A model generated the notes under the pieces. It made no database searches. It saw only the letters and a program-made list of their open reading frames with translations, and was not told the origin of the DNA. The position numbers and the translations under genes were made by a program. A stretch of 64,000 bases of DNA, taken from Caulobacteraceae bacterium. GTDB taxonomy: Bacteria; Pseudomonadota; Alphaproteobacteria; Caulobacterales; Caulobacteraceae. Position 1 is the first letter of the stretch; every line of letters begins with the position of its first letter. The stretch spans positions 22,805 to 86,804 of the forward strand of contig DAIDGR010000062.1 of assembly GCA_027452265.1 (NCBI GenBank), written 5' to 3'. Shown here one piece after another: positions 31,901 through 39,953 of the stretch.

Positions 31901-32468
31901 CGAGCCGGCCCTGTCTCCGCTGGCCGGGGCGGGATCTCTGGGGCCCTATCGGCGCGGTGAACTGATCCATGGTCTCCTTGAGCGGCTTCCCGACCTGCCG
32001 CCGGCGGAACGCGCCGCCGCCGCCCGGGCCTGGCTGGCGCGCGAAGGGGACCTTCCCGGCGCCGTGCGCGAGGAGATCGCCGCCGCGGCTCTGGGCGTGC
32101 TTGAGGATTCCCGCTTCGCTCCGGTGTTCGGCCCGGGCTCGCGCGCCGAGGTGGCGGTGGCCGGCGGAGCGCGAAGTCTGCCGGATGGCCTTCGGCTTTC
32201 CGGACGGATCGATCGTCTGGTGGTGACGCCGGAGCGCGTCCTGATCGTCGATTTCAAGACCAACCGCCCGGCCCCTGACCGCGCCGAGGACGCCCCCGAG
32301 GCCTATCTGGCGCAGATGGCTGCCTATGCGGCGATCCTGGGCGAGATCTATCCCGACCGAAACGTGGAGGCGGCTCTGGTCTGGACGGATGGCCCGCGCC
32401 TGATGCCGCTCTCCGCCGACCTCCTGAGGGCCGGCCGCGAACGGATCGCCGGGACGCTGAACGGCTAG
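28983..32468 (+). CDS. addA: double-strand break repair helicase AddA
   Basis: 1161-residue UvrD/Rep superfamily 1 helicase-nuclease. Walker A EAHAGSGKTTTL near 21-32, motif Ia VTYTKAAAAEM, DEAQDTSPEQWDIL (Walker B), GDEKQSIFSFQGA, VMTTHAAKGLEAPIVILPD, LLYVALTRARDWL, and a C-terminal PD-(D/E)XK site ILIVDFKTNRPAP. All helicase and nuclease motifs look intact. Translationally coupled to addB. A compound hairpin follows the stop. Confidence 0.96.
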   Translation: MVRRHGPQSEAADPTLCAFVEAHAGSGKTTTLVNRVARLLLAGAAPEAILCVTYTKAAAAEMQARLFNQLGGWAVMDDAALKGALADIDEANADLSRARALFARALETPGGLKIQTLHGFCERLLRRFPLEAGVRPGFAVLDDQAADEVSRAARDALALQAQADPDGPLGRAYRALSVELAHTEFDDMQTRFEADRIAISRYVESCGGDVAGDVWRRMGLAGAPRTAEDIAAEARGPIPWRRWRAAVQVLAASPSSTDQKLAAAMAACDETSSLADLAAPFMTLKRTLRKDICTQKIDAETKHWLSEQGARLHAAFGAAHLAAAAALTVDRLRLASTYAAFYAEEKRRLGALDFADLVALAGRLLRDASETAWVLYKLDGGVSHLLLDEAQDTSPEQWDILRALSGELFAGRGAVEADRSIFAVGDEKQSIFSFQGAAPERLGEESRRFEALARAAQRPFRKPLLAESWRSTPQILEAVDAVFRSGPALVGVRPGVGAAPGSDESVIPYPITHRAGRATPGRVDLWPLEPDIKTPASDDLWESGGAEPVQSRDRRHADRIAREIAAMRDQKLGVWERIRTDDGRREERLRPCRAGDFLVLVRRRGALFHEIIRALKRAGVPVGGPDRLNLALHGLHQDLTALGRFALFPEDDLTLAGLLRSPFCDLDEESLFLLAHARRGSLIAALRRRRGEREDWARAADLLDWAHETLRQSPPFDGFSRVLARLDASGVTYRQRLLTRLGGEGEEALNAVLAQILAAEASGDADLERVVARLSRLEREIKREADPAERSGEGEVRVMTTHAAKGLEAPIVILPDTTTLATDQKEGSWLSLVGGGYAWVRPSPFDTPHITEARNARRQRAADESIRLLYVALTRARDWLIVAGVENPRPSAFKSSWRDLVEQGFARLDDLVPARSPGGAEIMRLGPAPATVTPEAPASALAAVVPPPWTRSLARPESGEIQASPSGFASQAAEPALSPLAGAGSLGPYRRGELIHGLLERLPDLPPAERAAAARAWLAREGDLPGAVREEIAAAALGVLEDSRFAPVFGPGSRAEVAVAGGARSLPDGLRLSGRIDRLVVTPERVLIVDFKTNRPAPDRAEDAPEAYLAQMAAYAAILGEIYPDRNVEAALVWTDGPRLMPLSADLLRAGRERIAGTLNG

Positions 32469-32475
32469 ACAGCTT

Positions 32476-32514
32476 GGGGTCCGATGACGGTCACGACCGC
32501 GCGATCTGGACCCC
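32476..32514 (+). terminator. candidate terminator after addA
   Basis: GGGGTCC (32476-32482) pairs with GGACCCC (32508-32514); the loop itself holds a small CGGT/ACCG stem. No T-tract follows, so it could act only as an imperfect or factor-assisted terminator. It sits between the addA stop and the putative trxA promoter. Confidence 0.45.
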
Positions 32515-32522
32515 ACAGGCGG

Positions 32523-32550
32523 TTGACCTGAGCCGCGGTGAGCCTAAATC
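32523..32550 (+). promoter_or_regulatory. candidate trxA promoter, Caulobacter housekeeping type
   Basis: TTGACC (32523-32528), a 14-base spacer, then CCTAAATC (32543-32550), which matches seven of eight positions of GCTANAWC. Spacing agrees with the 10-14 base rule for the Caulobacter housekeeping sigma factor. The trxA ATG lies about 30 bases downstream of the expected start. This is the best promoter match I found in the window. Confidence 0.6.
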
Positions 32551-32586
32551 ACCTATGTCTCCAGGCCTGCGAAGGAACCGAATCAG

Positions 32587-32925
32587 ATGGCGACCCGGGC
32601 GATCACCGACGCGAATTTCGAGGCGGACGTCCTCAAGGCCGACCATCCGGTTCTGGTGGATTTCTGGGCCGAGTGGTGCGGCCCCTGCAAGCAGATCGCC
32701 CCGACCCTGGAAGCCATTTCAGAGGAGCTGTCGGGCGCTCTGACCATTGCCAAGATGAACATCGACGATGAGCCCTCGACCCCCGCGCGCTACGGCGTTC
32801 GCGGCATCCCCACCATGATGCTGTTCAAGGATGGGCGCATGGTCGACATGAAGCTGGGCGCCCAGTCCAAGGGCAAGATTCTCGAATGGCTCGGCAGCCT
32901 CGGGATCGCGGCCAAGGCGGCCTGA
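32587..32925 (+). CDS. trxA: thioredoxin
   Basis: 112 residues with active site WCGPCK (C31, C34), the cis-proline motif GIPTMMLF, and the DFWAEW strand. Cytoplasmic disulfide reductant for ribonucleotide reductase and many other proteins. It lies downstream of addA, as is common in alphaproteobacteria, but has its own putative promoter. Confidence 0.97.
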   Translation: MATRAITDANFEADVLKADHPVLVDFWAEWCGPCKQIAPTLEAISEELSGALTIAKMNIDDEPSTPARYGVRGIPTMMLFKDGRMVDMKLGAQSKGKILEWLGSLGIAAKAA

Positions 32926-32957
32926 TCGCCGCCCGTGGTCGGACTCCGCCGGCCTTC

Positions 32958-32999
32958 GGCTCCGGGCGTGGAGCCTGCCGGGTCTGGCGTGAGACCGGC
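32958..32999. terminator. paired hairpins after trxA, candidate terminator
   Basis: GGCTCC (32958-32963) pairs with GGAGCC (32970-32975); immediately after, GCCG-g-GTCT (32977-32985) pairs with AGACCGGC (32992-32999) around a GGCGTG loop with one bulged base. The stretch lies in the 128 bp between trxA and the next gene. No T-tract follows. Confidence 0.4.
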
Positions 33000-33053
33000 C
33001 TCAATTCAGGATGCCTGAGGCTGTAACCCAGTCCATCTCTTGAAAGGCGCGCC

Positions 33054-33917
33054 GTGGGACTTCGAGATCTCCTCGTTTATGTCGACAATTCCAGCCGCTG
33101 GCGCCGCCAGCTCGCCTTGGCGACGGATCTCGCCTCGCGTCACGGATGCCGGCTGACGGCGGCCTACACGCCGCATTTGAGCGAGCGGCAACTGGCCGAA
33201 CGCAGGACCGCGGAAATCGGCCTGGTCTCCGGGTCCGATGTGGGCCGGCTCGACCAGCGGGCGGCGGCGACCATGGCGGCCACGGCGGATGCGGTTCGCG
33301 AGGAGCTCGAAGCCTTCGGGCGGACCTCCGGCTTGCCGGTGCGGTGGTGTCTGCTGGAGGCGCCCGCTTCGGTCAGCCTGCCGCAGGAGGCGCGGTACGC
33401 CGATCTCTGCATCCTGGAGCACTCACAGGCCGCTGAAGCCGACCCGACCAGCTACACGCTGGCGGAGAAGCTGCTGTTCACCACCGGCCGCCCCATCCTT
33501 TCGATCCCGCCCAATCCCCCGGCCTCGACCCTGGGCCAACACGTCGCCGTGGCCTGGAACTCGAGTCGCGCCTCCGCGCGATCTCTGCATGACGCCCTGC
33601 TGGTGATCCAGGCGGCGGCCCAGGTCACGGTGATCACGGTGAACCCGGCAAGCTTTTCGAACCGCCCGGGCGCGGCGCCGATCGAGCGCCTTTTGGACCA
33701 TCTCGAGCTGCACGGGGTGCGGCCTGAGCTTGTCGCCGTGACGGGCGTGCCCGGCGGCGCCATCGCTGAGACTTTGCAGGACAAGGCGCGGGAGGTGGGG
33801 GCCGACATGCTGGTCGCCGGCGCCTTTGGCCAGCCGCGCCTCTGGGAGCGCCTCATGGGAGGCACCACCCGCGACCTGCTCGATCGGATGACCCTCCCCG
33901 TTCAGATGTCGAGCTGA
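33054..33917 (+). CDS. universal stress protein, tandem Usp domains
   Basis: 287 residues, twice the size of a single UspA domain. The first half (DLLVYVDNSSRWRRQLALATDLASRHGCRLTAAY) has the Usp fold but no clear ATP motif; the second half ends with GAFGQPRLWERLMGGTTRDLL, which fits the ATP-binding G-2x-G-9x-G-(S/T) pattern. The cytoplasmic role is in stress survival, with no defined reaction. GTG 33054 is supported by GAAAGG six bases upstream. Confidence 0.85.
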   Translation: MGLRDLLVYVDNSSRWRRQLALATDLASRHGCRLTAAYTPHLSERQLAERRTAEIGLVSGSDVGRLDQRAAATMAATADAVREELEAFGRTSGLPVRWCLLEAPASVSLPQEARYADLCILEHSQAAEADPTSYTLAEKLLFTTGRPILSIPPNPPASTLGQHVAVAWNSSRASARSLHDALLVIQAAAQVTVITVNPASFSNRPGAAPIERLLDHLELHGVRPELVAVTGVPGGAIAETLQDKAREVGADMLVAGAFGQPRLWERLMGGTTRDLLDRMTLPVQMSS

Positions 33918-33936
33918 ACGCGTCGCGGCCGGAGCG

Positions 33937-35268
33937 TCAGTCCGGCCAGGTGCGGGGATCCATCGCCAGGACATCACCGGCGAAGTGCAGTGAGCCGCAG
34001 ATGACGAGGTGTGGTGGAGGGGAAGTCGTGGCCAGGGCGGCGCGCACGCCCTCCTCGACCCCGGCCACCGCCTCGGCGACGAGACCGGCCGCGCGCGCCG
34101 CGTCCGCCAGGTCCTGAGCCGGCCAGGCGTTGGGCGAGGAAAAGCCGGTGGTGAAGATGCGCGGCGCGCAGGGCTTCAGGGCGGCGAAATAGCCCGCCGC
34201 GTCCTTGCGCGCCAGCATGCCCACCACCAGGGCGACCGGCCGCCCATCCTTGGCCTGCAGGGCCGAACAGGCGCGCGCCAGGGCCGCGGCTCCATGCGGG
34301 TTGTGCGCCCCATCAAGCCAGAGGTCCGTATCCTTGGCCAGCTCGGCCAGAGGGCCGACCTCCAGACGCTGAAAGCGCGCCGGCCAGACCGTCTGGGCCA
34401 GGCCCCTGGCCAGGGCCGACCGGTCGATCCGCGGATCCTTGAGGGACAGAAGGGCGGTGACGGCGAGGGCCGCATTGGCCGCCTGGTGCGGGCCTTGCAG
34501 GGCGGGGAGAGGCAGGTCGAGGGCCTCGCCCAGACCCTCCAGACGAAAGCCCTCCTCGCCTGTCGTGACCGTCACGTCCTCCCCCAGGCGGATCAGGGGG
34601 GCGCCCACGGCCTGCGCCTCGCGGGCGATCACGGTCATGGCTTCTGGGGCCTGGGGCGCGATGACGCCGGGCGCGCCGGCTTTGAGGATGCCGGCCTTTT
34701 CCCAGGCGATCCGGCCGAGCTCAGGCCCGAGCATCTCCAGATGGTCATAGTCCACCGGCGTGATGACCGAGACGTCCGGGCGCTCAAACACATTGGTGGC
34801 GTCGAAGCGGCCGCCGAGGCCGACCTCGACGAGGCACAGATCCGCCGGCGTCTGGGCGAAGGCGTGAAAGGCCAGGGCCGTGGCGATCTCAAAGAAGCTG
34901 ATCGGCGCGCCGGCATTGGCGGCCTCCACCTCGTCGATCCGCGCGGACAGCTCGGCGTCGCTGATCAGGGCGCCCGCGATGCGGATGCGCTCGGCGAAGC
35001 GCACCAGATGCGGAGAGGTCAGGACATGCACCTTGAGCCCGGCCGCCTCAGCCATGGCGCGCATCAGGGCGGTGGTCGATCCCTTGCCGTTGGTGCCGGC
35101 CACGTGGATGACGCGGCCCAGGCGACGCTCGGGGTTGCCCAGGGCCTGAAGCAGCCGCGCGATGCGCCCCGTGGACAGGTCGATCAGGGGCGGGTGGAGG
35201 GCCCTCAGGCGCTGGATCGCGGCGTCCGAGGCGCGGATGGCGTCATAATCGTGAGCGGCGGCGAGCAT
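33937..35268 (-). CDS. folC: bifunctional folylpolyglutamate synthase / dihydrofolate synthase
   Basis: 443 residues. P-loop GTNGKGST at 58-65, LTSPHLVRFAERIRI, the Mg-binding FEIATALAFHAFA and VEVGLGGRFDATNVF motifs, and the C-terminal DGAHNPHG. Adds glutamate to dihydropteroate and folates. It is the last gene of a minus-strand run with accD 25 bp upstream, the familiar accD-folC order. Confidence 0.95.
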   Translation of the reverse strand: MLAAAHDYDAIRASDAAIQRLRALHPPLIDLSTGRIARLLQALGNPERRLGRVIHVAGTNGKGSTTALMRAMAEAAGLKVHVLTSPHLVRFAERIRIAGALISDAELSARIDEVEAANAGAPISFFEIATALAFHAFAQTPADLCLVEVGLGGRFDATNVFERPDVSVITPVDYDHLEMLGPELGRIAWEKAGILKAGAPGVIAPQAPEAMTVIAREAQAVGAPLIRLGEDVTVTTGEEGFRLEGLGEALDLPLPALQGPHQAANAALAVTALLSLKDPRIDRSALARGLAQTVWPARFQRLEVGPLAELAKDTDLWLDGAHNPHGAAALARACSALQAKDGRPVALVVGMLARKDAAGYFAALKPCAPRIFTTGFSSPNAWPAQDLADAARAAGLVAEAVAGVEEGVRAALATTSPPPHLVICGSLHFAGDVLAMDPRTWPD

Positions 35269-35293
35269 CGGCCTGAACGCGGATGGCTGGGGG

Positions 35294-36190
35294 TCAGGCG
35301 GCCTTGAGCCGCGCCCGACCCATCATCAGGGTGCGCAGGACCGAGCCCAGGATCACCGGCAGGTCCTCCCGGGTCACCACCTGGTCCACCATCCCCCGAT
35401 CCATCTGAAACTCGGCGGTCTGGAAGCCGGCGGGCAGGACCTCGCGGATGGTCTGCTCGATCACGCGTCGCCCGGAAAAGCCGATCGCCGCCCCGACCTC
35501 GGCGAGTTGGACATCCCCCAGCATGGCGTAGGAGGCCGTGACGCCGCCATAGGTCGGGTCGGTCAGCACCACCACATAGGGCAGGCGCGCCTCGCGCAGC
35601 CTTTGAATGGCCAGGGTCGACCGCGCCATTTGCATCAGGGACAGGGCGCCTTCCTGCATGCGGGCGCCGCCTGACGCGGCGAACATCACCAGGGGCCGCT
35701 TCTTCTTGACCGCCTCGTCCGCCGCGGCCAGAAACGCCTCGCCCGCCGCCGTGCCGAGGGACGCGCCCATGAAGGCGAAGTCCTGCACCAGAATGACGCA
35801 GGGCACACCCCCGACCTCGCCCGTCGCCGCCGCCATGGCGTCGTTCTGCCCGGTGGCCTTGCGCGCGCTGGCCAGGACTTCGCGATAGGGCTTGCCATGG
35901 GCGAAGCCGAGCGGATCGTCGGGCGTCTTGGGCAGGTTGATCAGGCGGTAACGGCCGTGGTCGAAGGTGTAGGAAAAGCGCAGTTGCGATCCGATGCGCA
36001 TGTGCCGCCCGGACGGCGTCACCCACTTGGCCGCCTCAAGATCGGGCCGATAGAGCATCTCACCGGTGTCGGGGCACTTGACCCAGAGATTGTCCGGCGT
36101 CTCGCGACGCGAGGACACCAGGCGGCGCACGCCGGGCGCGATGCGGGCCAGCCAGCCCTGCCGGGCCTTGGGCTTTTCGTCCTCAGCCAA
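35294..36190 (-). CDS. accD: acetyl-CoA carboxylase carboxyltransferase subunit beta
   Basis: 298 residues. The crotonase-fold core has VVLTDPTYGGVTASYAMLGDV and GFSGRRVIEQTI. The N-terminal zinc ribbon of classical AccD (four cysteines) is reduced to a single Cys in VKCPDTGEMLYRPDLEAAKWV, a loss I recall from other alphaproteobacteria. It overlaps the trpA stop by 8 bp and should be co-translated with the trp genes. Confidence 0.94.
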   Translation of the reverse strand: MAEDEKPKARQGWLARIAPGVRRLVSSRRETPDNLWVKCPDTGEMLYRPDLEAAKWVTPSGRHMRIGSQLRFSYTFDHGRYRLINLPKTPDDPLGFAHGKPYREVLASARKATGQNDAMAAATGEVGGVPCVILVQDFAFMGASLGTAAGEAFLAAADEAVKKKRPLVMFAASGGARMQEGALSLMQMARSTLAIQRLREARLPYVVVLTDPTYGGVTASYAMLGDVQLAEVGAAIGFSGRRVIEQTIREVLPAGFQTAEFQMDRGMVDQVVTREDLPVILGSVLRTLMMGRARLKAA

Positions 36191-37012
36191 GGGCAGGCTC
36201 CTGTCTTGCGGCGTGCACGGCCCCGGCCAGGGCGCGAGCCTTGAGCGAGACCGCCTCCGCCGGGTCGGCGCCGGCCTCGGCGGCGGCGGCGATCACCTCC
36301 ACCAGGGCCGATCCCACCACCACGGCGTCGGCCACCCGGGCGATGTCCGCGGCCTGTTCCGGTTCGCGCACCCCAAAGCCCACGGCCACGGGCAGGCCGC
36401 TGGCCGCACGAACCTGGGCCACGGCCGGCGCCACGCGGCTCGCCTCGGCGGCCTTGTCTCCGGTCACGCCAGCCACGGACACATAGTAGACGAAGCCCCG
36501 CGTGCCCCGGGCGACCACCTGCAACCGTGTCGCGTCGGTGGTCGGCGTGGCCAGACGGATCAGGGCGATATCCTGCGCGTCCAGGGCCTCGGACAGGGCG
36601 TCGGCCTCCTCCGGCGGGCAGTCGACCATGATCAACCCATCCACCCCGGCCTCCGCCGCGGCCTGGGCGAACGCCTTGAGGCCAAAGCTCATCACCGGGT
36701 TCAGATAGCCCATCAGGATCACCGGAGTGGCGGCGTCCGTGCGGCGAAACGCGGCGACGAGGTCCAGGGTGGCGCGCGTGGTCATGCCGCGCTCCAGGGC
36801 GCGCACGGCGGCCTTCTGGATGATCGGACCGTCGGCCATGGGATCGGAAAAGGGCAGCCCGAGTTCGATCAGGTCCGCGCCCGCCGCGGTCAGGGTCTTC
36901 AAAATCTCCAGCGAGGCCTGGGGCGTTGGATCGCCCGCCATGACATAGGTCACCAGCCCCGCGCGCCGCTCGGCCGCCAGGGCGGCGAAACGCGCCTCGA
37001 TCCGCCCGGCGC

Positions 37013-37016
<4 letters not shown>
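36183..37016 (-). CDS. trpA: tryptophan synthase alpha subunit
   Basis: 277 residues, TIM barrel. Catalytic E51 and D62 lie in [15 protein letters not shown], and the phosphate-binding GFGV segment is present. Cleaves indole-3-glycerol phosphate and passes indole to TrpB. Starts within the trpB stop region (4-bp overlap at 37013-37016). Confidence 0.96.
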
Positions 37017-38260
<1,244 letters not shown>

Positions 38261-38314
38261 TGATGCGGGCGTTGGAACAAAAGCGTGGGATCGGCGGCGA
38301 CGCGGCGGCGGGGA

Positions 38315-38959
38315 TCACAGGGTCTCAACTGCGCTCAAAAAGGCGCGGATCAGAGCCGGGTCCTTTAGTCCGGCGCCGCGCTCCACGCCAGAAGAAACGT
38401 CGACCATGGGGGCGCCGGAAACGGTCACGGCCTCGGCCACGTTCCAGGGCGTCAGACCTCCGGCAAGGAACCAGGGGCGGGGAAAGCTGCGGCCGGCCAT
38501 CATCTCGAACGCCATGGCCCGGCCGTGGCCGCCGGGGCGGTCTGAATGGGGCGGCGGCTTGGGTTCGAACATCAGATGGGCCGCCCCCTCATAGGCCTTG
38601 GCCGCATCGAGATCGGCCGCGGAGGAGACGCCCAGCACCTTGATCACCGGACGGCCTGTGCGGGCCGCGATCTGGGCCACGCGCGCCGGCGTCTCGGCGC
38701 CATGGAGTTGCAGATAGTCGGGGGCGAGTATGGCGACAATCCGATCGAGCAGGGCGTCGTCCGGGTCCACGCTCACGGACACGATCGCCGTCCGCGACCG
38801 CGCCGGCCGCGCAAGGGCGGCGGCGCTCTCCAGCGAGATGTGGCGAGGGCTGGCGGCGAACTGCATGAAGCCGATGAACGCCGCGCCGCCGTCCACCGCC
38901 GCGGCGACCGCCTCGGGCGTCGACAGCCCGCAGATCTTACTCAGGATGCGAGGGGTCAG
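38315..38959 (-). CDS. trpF: phosphoribosylanthranilate isomerase, apparent CTG start
   Basis: About 214 residues, TIM barrel. Without any ATG, GTG or TTG, the frame upstream of GTG 38896 encodes RILSKICGLSTPEAVAAAV, the family N-terminus with the catalytic-base cysteine (C10), so the true start must lie upstream. CTG 38959 overlaps the mscL stop as CTGA and has AAGG seven bases upstream; CTG 38944 is a second possibility. The catalytic-acid position, normally Asp in the LFDAK motif, reads MFEPKP (E132). The LAGGL phosphate-binding segment is intact. trpF lies between mscL and trpB. Confidence 0.85.
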   Translation of the reverse strand: MTPRILSKICGLSTPEAVAAAVDGGAAFIGFMQFAASPRHISLESAAALARPARSRTAIVSVSVDPDDALLDRIVAILAPDYLQLHGAETPARVAQIAARTGRPVIKVLGVSSAADLDAAKAYEGAAHLMFEPKPPPHSDRPGGHGRAMAFEMMAGRSFPRPWFLAGGLTPWNVAEAVTVSGAPMVDVSSGVERGAGLKDPALIRAFLSAVETL

Positions 38960-39447
38960 GACTTGGCCTTGCCCGAGCGGGTCGGCTTGCGCGCGGCCGG
39001 CTTGCGCGCGGGCGCCGCGGAGACGGCCGCCTCCGCCGCCGCCGGATGGGCGAGGAGATCGCGAATCTCCTCCAGCAGGATCTCGCTGCGCGGGGGCGAC
39101 GGCGGCGCGGCGGGCGCGGCCGCCTCCTGGCGGCGCAGGGCGCTGAGAGCCCGCACCAGCATGAAGATCACCGCGGCGATGATCAGGAACTCGATCACCG
39201 TGTTGGTGAAGGCCCCATAGGCGATGGCCACCTCGGCCTTCTTGTGCGCCGGATCGGCCGCGCGGATCACGAGCTTCAGGGCTGAAAAGTCGATGCCGCT
39301 CAACAAGAGGCCGATGGGCGGCATGATGATGTCGTTGACGAGGCTGGTGACGATCTTGCCGAAAGCCCCGCCGATGATCACGCCGACGGCCAGGTCCACC
39401 ACGTTGCCGCGTGAGATAAAGTCGCGAAAATCGCTGGCGACGCTCAT
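38956..39447 (-). CDS. mscL: large-conductance mechanosensitive channel
   Basis: 163 residues. N-terminal FRDFISRGNVVDLAVGVIIGGAFGKIVTSLVNDIIMP is the TM1 pore helix, and a second helix follows at about 83-103. The C-terminal cytoplasmic helix EILLEEIRDLLA is followed by an Ala/Lys/Pro-rich tail of roughly 30 residues that is longer than in typical MscL. Releases solutes on osmotic downshock. Its TGA overlaps the proposed trpF start. Confidence 0.95.
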   Translation of the reverse strand: MSVASDFRDFISRGNVVDLAVGVIIGGAFGKIVTSLVNDIIMPPIGLLLSGIDFSALKLVIRAADPAHKKAEVAIAYGAFTNTVIEFLIIAAVIFMLVRALSALRRQEAAAPAAPPSPPRSEILLEEIRDLLAHPAAAEAAVSAAPARKPAARKPTRSGKAKS

Positions 39448-39485
39448 GACCCGGCTCCGTCTCTGCCCTGTCTGTCCGGCACGAC

Positions 39486-39767
39486 CTAATCGGCGTTCAG
39501 GCGCGCGCGCAACTCCTTGCCGCTCTTGAAGAAGGGCACGCGTTTGGCGCGGACGGCCACCGCCTCGCCGGTCTTGGGATTGCGGCCGCTACGGGCGGCG
39601 CGCGAGCGGACGGAAAAGGCGCCAAAGCCGCGCAACTCGACCCGGCCGCCCGACACCAGGGCGTCGCAGATATGGTCGAGGATCACCCCGACAATCCGCT
39701 CGACGTCCTTATGGCTGAGCTCGGGGTTCTCGGCCGCCAGGGCCGATACCAGCTCCGACTTGATCAT
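39486..39767 (-). CDS. ihfB: integration host factor subunit beta
   Basis: 93 residues, HU/IHF fold with [15 protein letters not shown] and the DNA-arm motif [11 protein letters not shown] that inserts a proline into the minor groove. Heterodimerises with IHF alpha to bend DNA. It lies downstream of rpsA, the conserved rpsA-ihfB order, with a 186 bp gap that contains a 7-bp stem (39873-39902). Confidence 0.93.
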   Translation of the reverse strand: MIKSELVSALAAENPELSHKDVERIVGVILDHICDALVSGGRVELRGFGAFSVRSRAARSGRNPKTGEAVAVRAKRVPFFKSGKELRARLNAD

Positions 39768-39872
39768 CGTTTCGACCCCACCCGCGCGGCCCCAAAATCA
39801 CGAGGCCGCAGCCTGACCTGGCGCCGGATCGGGCTTTGGCGCCCGGCGCACCGCATACCCCTTAACACGGAA

Positions 39873-39902
39873 CCGCGCGCCCCAGGGAGTCGGGACGCGC
39901 GG
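39873..39902 (-). terminator. candidate stem-loop between rpsA and ihfB
   Basis: CCGCGCG (39873-39879) pairs with CGCGCGG (39896-39902) around a 16-base loop in the 186 bp gap between two same-strand genes. It could terminate rpsA transcription or lie in the ihfB leader. No T-tract is attached. Confidence 0.35.
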
Positions 39903-39953
39903 CCCTCATGTCCGCTCAAAGAGGAGACCTTCGACGCCGGTCTGGCGCCGCGA

